DNA of 64,000 nt. It comes from Gracilibacillus ureilyticus. GTDB lineage: Bacteria > Bacillota > Bacilli > Bacillales > Amphibacillaceae. A program made the translations under genes and the position numbers. Below, one piece after another: positions 1 through 7,587 of this stretch (position 1 is the stretch's first letter; the number at the start of each line of letters is the position of its first letter). The stretch lies in the NCBI RefSeq assembly GCF_900111195.1, contig NZ_FOGL01000014.1, positions 51,906 to 115,905 of the forward strand, in the 5' to 3' direction. Under the pieces are notes generated by a model. It was not told the DNA's origin and did not search any database. It saw only the letters and a list, made by a program, of their open reading frames with translations.

Positions 1-295
1 GGTAATAGAAGATTTAGACATGAAAGGAATGTCACAAGCACTTAGATTCGGTAAAAGCGTAGCGGATAGTGGATGGGGAATGTTCACTTCTTTCTTACAG
101 TACAAATTAAAAGAACAAGGAAAACAACTGATCAAAATTGACAAATGGTTTCCATCTACTAAAACTTGTTCGTGTTGTGGAAATACCCTACCAATGCCTA
201 TGAATGTTAGGATGTATGTTTGTTCTTGAGGACTAAATCTTGATAGAGATTACAATGCTGCGCTAAACATAAAAAAGAAGGCATTCGCATATTAA
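1..295 (+). pseudogene. tnpB: IS200/IS605-family TnpB (3' fragment, in-frame stop)
   Basis: The reading frame enters from the left edge and is open from base 2, so the start lies outside the window. The fragment begins with VIEDLDMKGMSQ, which resembles the RuvC-II region of TnpB with its catalytic Glu. It carries the first CxxC of the zinc finger (TCSCCGN) and then meets TGA at 227-229. The frame reopens and continues to TAA at 293-295, encoding GLNLDRDYNAALNIKKK, the RuvC-III region with the DRD aspartate. The stop falls where the second CxxC should be, and one of its cysteines is missing. The predicted product therefore lacks the last catalytic Asp and is probably dead as a nuclease. A sequencing error or read-through cannot be excluded. 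Confidence 0.85.
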
Positions 296-432
296 CAAGT
301 GCCGAATGAAAGGATAAACTCTTGGAACAAGAGGGTTAGCTTGGTCCATTTCGTCAGCTGCCAAAAGGGACGATTACCCAAGAAGCCCCCACTTCAAGCA
401 ACCCGTAAGGGTGGTTGGTGGGAGTAGTTCAC
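296..432 (+). mobile_element. IS200/IS605 right end with probable omegaRNA scaffold
   Basis: This non-coding stretch follows tnpB directly. It ends in a structured segment typical of IS200/IS605 right ends. Outer stem CCCAC (387-391) can pair with GTGGG (418-422), and inner stem CAACC (399-403) with GGTTG (413-417). The segment then runs to GTAGTTCAC at 424-432. In this family the 3' end of tnpB plus the right end is transcribed as the omegaRNA/reRNA guide scaffold, and the guide is read from the flanking DNA, here from about base 433. The exact end is inferred; the left end is outside the window. Confidence 0.65.
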
Positions 433-483
433 CAACTCATGTTATAATAGATTTTAACATTGATGAAAGAAAGGTATCTTATA

Positions 484-1335
484 ATGAAACGTCGTACATT
501 TTTAAAACGAATGATTGGAGGAATCATCTCGATATTCGGTATTGGGAGCGGGACATACTATTACGCTAAAGAAGTTGAGCCAAAGCTGCTTGACATACAC
601 CATGTCACCATTCAATCACCGAAAATCCCGGCAAGTTTTGATTCTTATAAAATCTTACAATTTAGTGACACGCATATAGGATTTCACTATTCTATTGATC
701 AGCTTAAAGAACTGGTCTTGGAAATTAACGGATTAAACCCTGACCTTATTGCTTTTACAGGGGATTTAGTTGATCATCCTCAGCAATTCAACTGGAACAG
801 TGAAATTGTATCTACATTAGCAAGCATGAATGCCGCTGATGGGAAGTACTGGATTTACGGCAACCATGATCACGGAGGCTACGGAACAGATATTGTTAAA
901 CAAGTATTTGATGAAGCAGGATTTCAATTGTTGAAAAATAGCCATAGACTTCTAAACAGGAATGGTGATAAGATCATGCTAGCTGGCCTTGATGATATTA
1001 TGCTGGGACAACCTGATATTAGTGCTGCTATTCAATCGGCAGAAGACTATGACTTCACCATATTATTAGTTCACGAACCGGATTTTGCTGATACTGTGAA
1101 AGATTACGAGGTTGATGTTCAAATTTCCGGACACAGCCATGGCGGTCAAGTGCAGCTTCCATTTGTAGGTTATATTTATACACCCTACTTAGCAGAAAAG
1201 TATGTGGAAGGAAGATACCAGGTTGGCAGCAAACCTCTTCAGCTTTATGTGAGCCGAGGAATTGGTACAACCAGGCTTCCCTACCGTTTTTTTTGCAAAC
1301 CGGAAATTACGGTATATGAACTGAAGAAAGGATGA
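484..1335 (+). CDS. ykuE: Tat-exported metallophosphoesterase, YkuE-like
   Basis: Calcineurin-type metallophosphoesterase of 283 residues. It begins with a twin-arginine signal (KRRTFLKRM followed by a hydrophobic stretch to about residue 27), so it is probably exported by the Tat system; B. subtilis YkuE is a known Tat substrate. The metal motifs are all present: SDTH, GDLVDH, GNHDH and GHSHGG. ATG 484 is chosen because AAAGAAAGG lies about 11 bases upstream. Upstream in-frame TTG 460 and ATG 463 have no ribosome-binding site and would place residues before the Tat motif. A TATAAT hexamer at 443-448 lies between the IS end and the gene. The Sco gene follows after 5 bases, so the two are probably co-transcribed. 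Confidence 0.88.
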   Translation: MKRRTFLKRMIGGIISIFGIGSGTYYYAKEVEPKLLDIHHVTIQSPKIPASFDSYKILQFSDTHIGFHYSIDQLKELVLEINGLNPDLIAFTGDLVDHPQQFNWNSEIVSTLASMNAADGKYWIYGNHDHGGYGTDIVKQVFDEAGFQLLKNSHRLLNRNGDKIMLAGLDDIMLGQPDISAAIQSAEDYDFTILLVHEPDFADTVKDYEVDVQISGHSHGGQVQLPFVGYIYTPYLAEKYVEGRYQVGSKPLQLYVSRGIGTTRLPYRFFCKPEITVYELKKG

Positions 1336-1340
1336 TTGAA

Positions 1341-1961
1341 ATGAAATCAAAGTTTTTATTTGTAATTCTGATGTGTAGTATTATACTAACTGCATGCGGG
1401 ACTGGAGCAGATGGTGATAACGCCTCAGGAAGTGACGCTGACAACAATTCAACCAAATACAAAGGTGACTTCGAAATCCAAGTAGAGGATTTTATCTTCA
1501 CTAACCAGAATGGAGAAGAATTTTCGAAAGAATTGCTTGATGGAAAGTTTTGGGTTGCTAATATGGTTTTTACTAACTGCACCACTGTATGCCCAGCAAT
1601 GACTGCGAACATGTCACGACTTCAGGATTTGTTAATCCAAGAAGGAATTGATGCAGAGCTTGTCTCTTTTTCGGTAGATCCGGCAAACGACACTCCAGAA
1701 AAGTTAAAACAATACGCAGAGGATAGAGGCGCAACATTTGAAAACTGGAATTTGTTAACAGGTTACAGTGATGAAGAAATCAAACAATTTGCCCTCAATT
1801 CCTTTAAAGCATTTGTGGAGAACCCTGAAAATAGTGACCAGGTCGTTCACCAGACAACTTTTTATCTTGTAACACCAGATGGGTTTGCTATTAAGGGATA
1901 CAATGGCTCAAAAGCTGATAACATGAAGAAAATAGTTGAAGATATTAAAACGATGAATTAA
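1341..1961 (+). CDS. ypmQ: Sco1/SenC-family copper chaperone lipoprotein (BsSco/YpmQ)
   Basis: Thioredoxin-fold Sco protein of 206 residues, anchored outside the membrane and expected to deliver copper to the CuA site of cytochrome c oxidase. The lipoprotein signal ends in LTAC. The copper-binding CxxxC is seen in TNCTTVCPAM, and the distal His ligand in VVHQTTFYLV. ATG 1341 is preferred over ATG 1332, since the ribosome-binding site AAAGGA sits 8 bases before 1341 but abuts 1332. It lies 5 bases after the phosphoesterase gene. Transcription ends at the hairpin just downstream. Confidence 0.9.
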   Translation: MKSKFLFVILMCSIILTACGTGADGDNASGSDADNNSTKYKGDFEIQVEDFIFTNQNGEEFSKELLDGKFWVANMVFTNCTTVCPAMTANMSRLQDLLIQEGIDAELVSFSVDPANDTPEKLKQYAEDRGATFENWNLLTGYSDEEIKQFALNSFKAFVENPENSDQVVHQTTFYLVTPDGFAIKGYNGSKADNMKKIVEDIKTMN

Positions 1962-1970
1962 TGTAGTAGT

Positions 1971-2001
1971 AGAAGCGGAGGCTTTACGCTTCTGCTTTTT
2001 T
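1971..2001 (+). terminator. Rho-independent terminator after sco
   Basis: Stem AGAAGCG (1971-1977) pairs with CGCTTCT (1987-1993), followed by GCTTTTTT. Confidence 0.85.
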
Positions 2002-2026
2002 ACTAATCATTTGGGAGGTGGACTTC

Positions 2027-2488
2027 TTGACAGACAATACACAATTAATTGGACAAGCTTTGTTTATTGTAAACAGGCATGCAAAAACAGCCCCTGACCC
2101 TTCTTATCTCTATAAATTGAAGAAAGCAACAATGGAACAGCTCCTGATGGAAAGGAAAGCGGAAAAAGTGGGCTTGCACTTTTCCAACAATCCGAAGCAT
2201 AGCAGGCAGCATTCTGTAATGTTAGTAAAAGTGGGTAACTATTTCTTCCATATGCCGCCGACAAAAGAGGATATGAAGGGACTGAAACATTTAGGTAAGC
2301 TTGACAATAATTATCGTAATCCTATCCCAAACTTATCTCTCTCCAAGGCAAAAAAAATACTGACAGAATATTTAAAATGGACAGAACGCCCTGCTAAAAT
2401 TAAAAGGAACAGGAATTCTCCTCCTTTGACATCCTCTTATTTGCACCCTGCCTCTATCTCGCCTTTCTATCATAAAAGGAAAAAGTGA
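2027..2488 (+). CDS. ykyB: YkyB-family protein
   Basis: 153-residue soluble protein matching the YkyB family of Bacillaceae, whose function is unknown. Recognisable conserved segments are VNRHAKTAPDPSYLY near the N terminus, VGLHFSNNPKHSRQHSVMLVKVG in the middle and FFHMPPTKEDMKGLKHLG. No signal peptide or membrane segment is seen. A strong GGGAGGTG at 2013-2020 sits 6 bases before TTG 2027, which is therefore the preferred start. GTG 2018 would lie inside the ribosome-binding site. In B. subtilis ykyB also lies near patA and ykuE, as here. Confidence 0.85.
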   Translation: MTDNTQLIGQALFIVNRHAKTAPDPSYLYKLKKATMEQLLMERKAEKVGLHFSNNPKHSRQHSVMLVKVGNYFFHMPPTKEDMKGLKHLGKLDNNYRNPIPNLSLSKAKKILTEYLKWTERPAKIKRNRNSPPLTSSYLHPASISPFYHKRKK

Positions 2489-2520
2489 GGCTAAATCTGT
2501 TTAGTATTTAGCCTCACTTT
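2482..2520. terminator. Bidirectional terminator between ykyB and a convergent gene
   Basis: A perfect 14-bp inverted repeat, AAAGTGAGGCTAAA (2482-2495) and TTTAGCCTCACTTT (2507-2520). It overlaps the stop codons of both convergent genes. Confidence 0.75.
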
Positions 2521-2823
2521 CCATATCGCCAGTAATCTTCTAGAACATATACAAAGAGAGAAAATAATGATAGCAAAAATATAATACTTTCCGGGAATTT
2601 CTGGTACAAGATAACTCATTAACCATATTCCTGTTATACTTACTAATATAAAAGTTAAGAAAGTTCCCCACTCTAATGCTATCATTATTCTAATGAATGG
2701 ATATACTATATAATACCCTGTTAAAAGACAGCATACAGCAATTATTAACATGATTAGTTCTTTTTGCATTGTAATCATCAAGACGTCCATTAATCTCACA
2801 ATCTCATTCCAGATTTTGTCCAC
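2491..2823 (-). CDS. Hypothetical three-helix membrane protein
   Basis: I do not recognise this 110-residue protein. It has about three hydrophobic segments: around LIMLIIAVCCLLTGYYIVY, TFLTFILVSITGIWLM and YIFAIIIFSLCIC. A basic tail follows (RRLLAIWKVRLNTKQ). GTG 2823 is chosen because AGAAAGAAGGAA lies about 8 bases upstream; a longer frame up to 2919 has no ribosome-binding site. It is convergent with ykyB and divergent from patA. Probably a real small membrane protein, function unknown. Confidence 0.5.
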   Translation of the reverse strand: MDKIWNEIVRLMDVLMITMQKELIMLIIAVCCLLTGYYIVYPFIRIMIALEWGTFLTFILVSITGIWLMSYLVPEIPGKYYIFAIIIFSLCICSRRLLAIWKVRLNTKQI

Positions 2824-2944
2824 AATAATATTCCTTCTTTCTCTACATTTTATTTTTATGATAAAATATGTCCGTACTATATAAAGTAATAGCCAAATAT
2901 GCTCGTTTTTATAATACACAATCGTTTTTCAGGAGGTTAAATTT

Positions 2945-4105
2945 ATGGATCATCTACTGAATGATGCAGTAAAAGCTATTGAAATATCAGGAATTAGAAG
3001 ATTTTTTAATTTAGTGCAGGGAAAAGAAGATATTCTGTCATTAACTATTGGTCAACCCGATTTTTATACACCGGAGCATGTAAAGAAAAGTGCAAAGCAT
3101 GCCATTGATATGAATCACACTACGTACACGCATAATGCCGGAATTCTTCCACTGCGGGAAGCTATTTCCACATTCGTCCACAAAAAGTATCAGTTGTCCT
3201 ATCGGCCAGAAGATGAAATAATCGTAACTGTCGGTGCATCTCAGGCAATTGATATTACTTTGCGAACAATATTAAAAAAAGACGATGAGGTAATTCTTCC
3301 GGGACCTGTATATCCAGGTTATGAACCATTAATCAAGTTAGCGGGGGCAAAACCCGTTTTTATTGATACAAGGGAAAATGGTTTTAAACTTACAGCAGAT
3401 TTAATCAAATCACACCTTTCTCCAAAAACAAAAGCAATCCTTATACCATATCCTTCTAACCCAACAGGTGTTACCTTAAATGAAGGTGAGTTGGAGGAAA
3501 TTGCTACATTAATTGATCAGAAAGAAATCTTTCTGATCGCGGATGAAATCTACAGTGAATTAGTTTACGATCAGTCGCATTATTCAATCGGCCGTTTTAC
3601 AAGTATTCGAGACCAAATCATTATTATTAATGGGTTATCCAAATCCCACTCTATGACCGGATTTCGAATCGGATATATTCTGGCTCCGTCATGGTTGGCA
3701 AAGCACATATTAAAAGTCCATCAGTATAATGTCTCCTGTGCAAGTTCCATCAGCCAGTATGCTGCATTGGAAGCAATCAAAAATGGAGCTGAGGATCCGG
3801 AGGAAATGAAGAAATCATACAAAATGAGAAGAGATTATATTATCAAAAGATGTAAGGAAATGAAATTACATACATATGTTCCTGATGGAGGTTTTTACTT
3901 CTTTATCGATATATCACATTTGCAATCTTCTTCCTTTGATATTGCACTCGATATTGTTGAAAAGGCAAAATTAGCCCTTGTCCCTGGAAGTGCATTTTCT
4001 CAATATGGTGAAGGGTTTTTACGTTTGTCTTATGCTTATGATTTAACAACACTTCAACAAGGTATGGACAGGTTAGAAAATTACTTTAAAAATATTTTAC
4101 AGTAA
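2945..4105 (+). CDS. patA: Aminotransferase A (class I/II, PLP-dependent)
   Basis: 386-residue fold-type I aminotransferase resembling B. subtilis PatA, which is annotated as N-acetyl-L,L-diaminopimelate aminotransferase of the lysine/diaminopimelate pathway. The PLP lysine lies in NGLSKSHSMTGFRIGY. Other family motifs are LTIGQPDF near the N terminus, PYPSNPTG (cofactor ring contact) and ADEIYSELVY with the PLP-pyridine Asp. Length is normal. Ribosome-binding site CAGGAGG is 7 bases before ATG. Substrate specificity cannot be read from sequence; other aromatic or aspartate-type aminotransferases share these motifs. Confidence 0.85.
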   Translation: MDHLLNDAVKAIEISGIRRFFNLVQGKEDILSLTIGQPDFYTPEHVKKSAKHAIDMNHTTYTHNAGILPLREAISTFVHKKYQLSYRPEDEIIVTVGASQAIDITLRTILKKDDEVILPGPVYPGYEPLIKLAGAKPVFIDTRENGFKLTADLIKSHLSPKTKAILIPYPSNPTGVTLNEGELEEIATLIDQKEIFLIADEIYSELVYDQSHYSIGRFTSIRDQIIIINGLSKSHSMTGFRIGYILAPSWLAKHILKVHQYNVSCASSISQYAALEAIKNGAEDPEEMKKSYKMRRDYIIKRCKEMKLHTYVPDGGFYFFIDISHLQSSSFDIALDIVEKAKLALVPGSAFSQYGEGFLRLSYAYDLTTLQQGMDRLENYFKNILQ

Positions 4106-4111
4106 ACAGAA

Positions 4112-4169
4112 AGTGCTGAGCAATTGATGAATTTACCACAATTCACCTTGCTCAGCACTAGTATTTTTT
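4112..4169 (+). terminator. Terminator after patA
   Basis: A 12-bp perfect stem, AGTGCTGAGCAA (4112-4123) with TTGCTCAGCACT (4148-4159), then TATTTTTT. The right arm overlaps the 3' end of the convergent spo0E-like gene. Confidence 0.7.
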
Positions 4170-4321
4170 CTGCGATATTCATAATCATTAAGCAACCGAT
4201 CCAGTTCTTGACTTATATATAAAGACTCTTTACTGGTGATACCCTTAGTCAGAGCAACATCGGCCATTTCCTGACGGAGCTTTTCAATTTTACTCATTAA
4301 TTCCACTGTATTTCTTGTCAT
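4133..4321 (-). CDS. Spo0E-like aspartyl-phosphate phosphatase
   Basis: 62-residue protein with the short two-helix architecture of the Spo0E/YnzD/YisI family, which dephosphorylates Spo0A~P and so delays sporulation. The signature SQELDRLLNDYEYRR is clear. Length is typical of the small members. ATG 4321 is preceded by AAGGGGG at rather long spacing (about 12 bases), suggesting modest translation. The gene is convergent with patA and shares the hairpin at their junction. Which family member it is cannot be told from sequence alone. Confidence 0.85.
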   Translation of the reverse strand: MTRNTVELMSKIEKLRQEMADVALTKGITSKESLYISQELDRLLNDYEYRRKNTSAEQGELW

Positions 4322-4632
4322 CGTACCGTGTTACCCCCTTTAAAATTGAGACTTGCCCTTCTCTGCTATACTTCCGAGAAACATATAAACATCTGGGATT
4401 AACAGTTAATTCATCTAACATTACCCATTTCTATTTTTTTCTAAACATGTATATACAGATAAAGTTGCCGCGAATGTTATTAATTATCCCAAAAAAATAA
4501 AAGGATGTAAATAGATGCAGAAAAGCAGACAAAAAAATCTCTTTTTCTCTTATTCTATCATTTAATTCGACAAAGAATTTTAAAAGTATGGTATATTTAC
4601 TGTAATATGGCTGAAAGAAAAGGATGGAAAAT
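4322..4632. other. Intergenic region between the spo0E-like and pilZ genes
   Basis: AT-rich 311-bp gap. The only plausible signal is a weak promoter for the PilZ gene, TCGACA (4567-4572), 19 bases, TATATT (4592-4597). A 61-codon frame at 4315-4500 overlaps the spo0E-like gene, has no ribosome-binding site and looks like chance. Confidence 0.4.
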
Positions 4633-4965
4633 ATGCATTATAAAAGAGAAGAAGCTTTTCGCTATACGTTTACTCAACCCGTTAGCGGCCTGGCATTCCA
4701 CGAAGAATCAGAGGAAATTACAGTTCAAATAATTGATGTTAGTCCATCGGGAATGAAAATAAATTCGATTCATCCTATATCCGAGAATACTGCTATTAAT
4801 ATAAAATATAAATTAATAGAGGAAGAGTTTAAAGTTATTGGTAAAATAGTATGGAGTCTTGATTATGGAGATTATATTCAATGCGGAATCTCCTTAAAAC
4901 ATTCTGAAGAATATCACCACAGAATTATTACGGTATTAAAAGAACTCGCTAAAGTTAAAGGATAA
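4633..4965 (+). CDS. PilZ-domain protein (candidate c-di-GMP receptor)
   Basis: 110-residue single PilZ domain. The two ligand-binding elements are visible: an RxxxR-type element in YKREEAFRY near the N terminus and DVSPSGMKI matching the (D/N)xSxxG motif. PilZ domains bind cyclic di-GMP; the output of a stand-alone domain like this is not predictable. ATG 4633 is preferred over ATG 4624 because AAAAGG abuts 4624 but lies 9 bases from 4633. The gene is monocistronic, ending at a hairpin. Confidence 0.82.
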   Translation: MHYKREEAFRYTFTQPVSGLAFHEESEEITVQIIDVSPSGMKINSIHPISENTAINIKYKLIEEEFKVIGKIVWSLDYGDYIQCGISLKHSEEYHHRIITVLKELAKVKG

Positions 4966-4999
4966 AAGAAAAAACCTCTGTTTTAAGAGGATTTTTCTT
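4966..4999. terminator. Bidirectional terminator
   Basis: CCTCT (4975-4979) pairs with AGAGG (4986-4990), extended by AAAGAAAAA and TTTTTCTTT. It can end the PilZ gene on the plus strand and the 22-codon gene on the minus strand. Confidence 0.75.
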
Positions 5000-5017
5000 T
5001 TGCTATGTAATAACCTT

Positions 5018-5086
5018 TTATACTCGGTCAAAAATACTAAAACCGATAAGTGCCACTAGTAAGATCATTGAAATAATTCCGAACAT
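5018..5086 (-). CDS. 22-residue putative membrane peptide
   Basis: Short frame encoding a peptide of one hydrophobic helix (residues 3-19, including SMILLVALIGFSIF) ending DRV. Its start ATG 5086 is preceded 8 bases upstream by AGGAGTG (complement of 5095-5101), a strong ribosome-binding site, and its stop lies just before a terminator usable on this strand. The spacing of ribosome-binding site, ATG, stop and hairpin looks like a complete gene. I do not recognise a family. It could be a regulatory micro-membrane protein or a chance frame. Confidence 0.5.
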   Translation of the reverse strand: MFGIISMILLVALIGFSIFDRV

Positions 5087-5310
5087 ATTACATTCACTCC
5101 TCACTAATTTCTGTTTATGCCTCTATTATACTTCATATTTTTTTGAATACAACTAAGAATTAATCGACGTAGAGAAAGATAATGAATAAATTAAGTTGCA
5201 GACTGTCACTTTGTTATTGAATTATTTTCAATTTATGAAATAATTACTATGAATATTGATCCAGAATATTACCATACTTATCAGTAGACGTTGTGGAGGT
5301 GATTCACTTA

Positions 5311-5988
5311 ATGAAAAAAACTATAACTATTTTACTCCTCCTCTTTATTACCGGCTGTACAAATGCGGATTCAGAAGATAACCTGACACTGCCGGAAGAG
5401 ATTACAGGAAGTAATGAAGTAATCGCTAATTCAATTAAAAGTGTTCCCATTGAAGAGGAATCAGTACGGATTGACACTACCATTGACTTTTTTGTTGATA
5501 ACAAAATTATCACAATAGACACTGAGAAGATACCGATACTTGAAAACTTTCTTAGTACATTTGCTGACAGAGAAGACGGAATTAGCACTATGGCATTAGA
5601 AACACTGCACTTAGAAAATTTATATTTGCTCACTTTTAACTGTAATATTGATAATTGCTCTTATATGTTAATTGATCATTCTGCAACTGATCAGTCCAGA
5701 TTACTGGATGATTTTGTTACACTTAAAAGTTTTTTGCCTTCGCCATCAGGGGATAAACTGCTATTTATATTCGGGAAAAAAGAAGCTGACTATGTTACTG
5801 TCTTCAATTTACAGGAGTGGAAACGGGAGAAATACGAACCTTTTTCGCTAAATAATGATAATATACGGCTTTCCAATCCTTTATGGATAAATGAAAGTGA
5901 GTTTTCCGTCGAATTATCTTTACCAGAAAGTGAAGACACACAGCAAATACTCTATTCGAAAGATTCTGAAGAAAAATATCAAGATTAA
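5311..5988 (+). CDS. Hypothetical lipoprotein
   Basis: 225-residue protein with a lipoprotein signal (MKKTITILLLLFITGC), so probably tethered outside the membrane. I do not recognise the mature part. It is acidic and contains segments such as SPSGDKLLFIF and VTVFNLQEWKREKY, reminiscent of single blades of a beta-propeller but too short for a full one. ATG 5311 is chosen because GGAGGTGA (5295-5302) lies 8 bases upstream; GTG 5293 lies inside that site. Confidence 0.7.
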   Translation: MKKTITILLLLFITGCTNADSEDNLTLPEEITGSNEVIANSIKSVPIEEESVRIDTTIDFFVDNKIITIDTEKIPILENFLSTFADREDGISTMALETLHLENLYLLTFNCNIDNCSYMLIDHSATDQSRLLDDFVTLKSFLPSPSGDKLLFIFGKKEADYVTVFNLQEWKREKYEPFSLNNDNIRLSNPLWINESEFSVELSLPESEDTQQILYSKDSEEKYQD

Positions 5989-5989
5989 A

Positions 5990-6019
5990 GAGAGCTTATT
6001 CAAACTTAAGCTCTCCTTT
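5990..6019. terminator. Bidirectional terminator
   Basis: GAGAGCTTA (5990-5998) pairs with TAAGCTCTC (6007-6015), followed by CTTTTG. It separates two convergent genes. Confidence 0.75.
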
Positions 6020-6442
6020 TGATTTGATATCTACACGCTCACCGTCCACAAAAAACTGCGTATGTATATAAACAGTATGTGAACCTTTTGGTAAGTTGGA
6101 AAACTCCACAGGCTCCTGGGGATGATAATTATTCCCAGGGTTTAAGACCATCGTACGATCACTACCGGTAAAAACGGGATTATCCTTGTTAATGGTAACT
6201 GCAGTTAAGGGATTTCTGTGTTTAATTTCCACTTTTTCATCCCCTGTATATTCTAATGACCGAAGCACCTGGAATCCATCATTTACGGCTTCAATTCGGA
6301 TGTGTATGATATAATCCTCATATTGTTCATTAATTTTTACAGTCTCAGCCAAGTTTGTCTTCATCGATTCTTTAATAAAGGCTGTAACTAACAGGCCAAT
6401 ACAAGCGATCAAAAGAATCGTTACAATTATTTTTTTCCACAT
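5996..6442 (-). CDS. Hypothetical membrane-anchored protein
   Basis: 148-residue protein with an N-terminal transmembrane anchor (KKIIVTILLIACIGLLVTAF) and a mostly beta-predicted extracellular part containing YIIHIRIEAVNDGFQVLRSLEYTG. I do not recognise it. ATG 6442 is chosen because GGAGGAGTG lies 5-6 bases upstream; the upstream codons to 6502 precede that site. Possibly a cell-envelope protein. Confidence 0.65.
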   Translation of the reverse strand: MWKKIIVTILLIACIGLLVTAFIKESMKTNLAETVKINEQYEDYIIHIRIEAVNDGFQVLRSLEYTGDEKVEIKHRNPLTAVTINKDNPVFTGSDRTMVLNPGNNYHPQEPVEFSNLPKGSHTVYIHTQFFVDGERVDIKSKGELKFE

Positions 6443-6579
6443 TTGACACTCCTCCTCGACCCCTCTTCTTATATGACGATTTAGATTAGTCAAAAGTTTC
6501 ATAATTCCAAAATTTCTATAAAATTTGTCAAAAATTCTCTATTCGCATTAACCATTTAAAAAATCCCAAATTTTCCACA

Positions 6580-6608
6580 GTATAATTTAGTCATTTTTTA
6601 ACATGATA
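6580..6608 (+). promoter_or_regulatory. Candidate sigma-G promoter of the spoVA cluster
   Basis: GTATA (6580-6584), a 17-base spacer, CATGATA (6602-6608). This is close to the B. subtilis sigma-G pattern GHATR-N17/18-CATWHTA, with one -10 mismatch. It lies 60 bases before the first gene of a forespore-type cluster. Sigma-F and sigma-G sites overlap, so the assignment is tentative. Confidence 0.4.
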
Positions 6609-6667
6609 TCTTATATAAAGCATTTACATTTGTGCTTCCATTTCACTATCAGAAAGGAACATACCTG

Positions 6668-7120
6668 ATGAATTTAAAAGCATTCTTATTCACCACTATT
6701 GTGTTTTTTTCGATATTGACAGGTTGCAATGCAGAGAATAATGAGTCGAATGGAACCTCAACCAGTCAGCCAAAGCAAATATCGACAGAAACCAACTCAA
6801 CATTTAGTCTTCCAAGTGTAGCACAAGAAGTGATGGATGAACAAGAAAATAAGATGGTTAAGTATAGAGCTGTACAGACAAAGAAAGACCTATTCATAGC
6901 CGTCCAATTAACCAGTATAAACCAGATGAACGAACAGGATATTGCTAAAAAAATCCAAAAAAAGATAAAGAAAAAAATGAAAGATAAAGAAGTAAATGTT
7001 ACTTCTGATACTAAATTTCTTATGGAATTAGAGAAATTACAAAGAAAAGAGAAAATCGATCAGAAGGAAATAGAAAAGAAAGTTAAAGACATGAAAAAGC
7101 TTCTAAAAGAACAAACATGA
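6668..7120 (+). CDS. YhcN/YlaJ-like sporulation lipoprotein
   Basis: 150-residue lipoprotein with a signal ending SILTGC. The C-terminal half is lysine-rich and includes VNVTSDTKFLMELEKLQRKEK, resembling the YhcN/YlaJ spore lipoprotein family, whose members are made in the forespore and affect germination or outgrowth. ATG 6668 is selected by AGAAAGGAA about 8 bases upstream. It lies 13 bases before spoVAC and is probably the first gene of that operon, an arrangement known for secondary spoVA operons. The family call is moderately sure. Confidence 0.68.
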   Translation: MNLKAFLFTTIVFFSILTGCNAENNESNGTSTSQPKQISTETNSTFSLPSVAQEVMDEQENKMVKYRAVQTKKDLFIAVQLTSINQMNEQDIAKKIQKKIKKKMKDKEVNVTSDTKFLMELEKLQRKEKIDQKEIEKKVKDMKKLLKEQT

Positions 7121-7133
7121 TGGAGTTGACAAT

Positions 7134-7583
7134 ATGGCTAAAGAAAAAACTAACTATCAGAAATATGAACAAAAGCTGGAACCTAAACGCCCTGTCCTTA
7201 AAAATTGTATTAAAGCGTTCATTATTGGCGGTTTAATTTGTGTGTTTGGTCAATTAATTTCTACCATTTATATGTATTTCTTTGATTTTACCGAACAAAC
7301 AGTCGGTAACCCTACTGTTGCAACATTAATTTTTATTACTATGCTGCTAACTGGCTTTGGTGTTTATGATAAAATAGCGCAGTTTGCCGGAGCAGGAACA
7401 GCTGTACCAGTCACCGGTTTTGGAAATGCAGTGATTTCAGCAGCTATAGAGCATCGGACAGAAGGTTTTGTTCAGGGTGTTGGTGGTAATATGTTCAAAC
7501 TGGCAGGCTCTGTAATTTTATTTGGTGTATTTTCTGCTTTTATCATCGCTTTAATTAAAACGATTTTTTCATATTGGAGTTGA
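7134..7583 (+). CDS. spoVAC: Stage V sporulation protein AC
   Basis: 149-residue integral membrane protein of the SpoVA channel in the spore inner membrane, which takes up dipicolinic acid in sporulation and releases it in germination; SpoVAC is the mechanosensitive subunit. Conserved features are CIKAFIIGGLICVFGQ, the LTGFGVYDKIAQFAGAGTAVPVTGFGNAV block and AIEHRTEGFVQGVGGNMFKLAG. It has four to five membrane segments and normal length. GGAG precedes ATG by 8 bases. spoVAD follows after 4 bases. Confidence 0.95.
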   Translation: MAKEKTNYQKYEQKLEPKRPVLKNCIKAFIIGGLICVFGQLISTIYMYFFDFTEQTVGNPTVATLIFITMLLTGFGVYDKIAQFAGAGTAVPVTGFGNAVISAAIEHRTEGFVQGVGGNMFKLAGSVILFGVFSAFIIALIKTIFSYWS

Positions 7584-7587
7584 TTAC

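Noticed and set aside
4315-4500. 61-codon plus-strand frame
   Set aside because: It overlaps the start of the spo0E-like gene, lacks a ribosome-binding site and has no recognisable composition or family.
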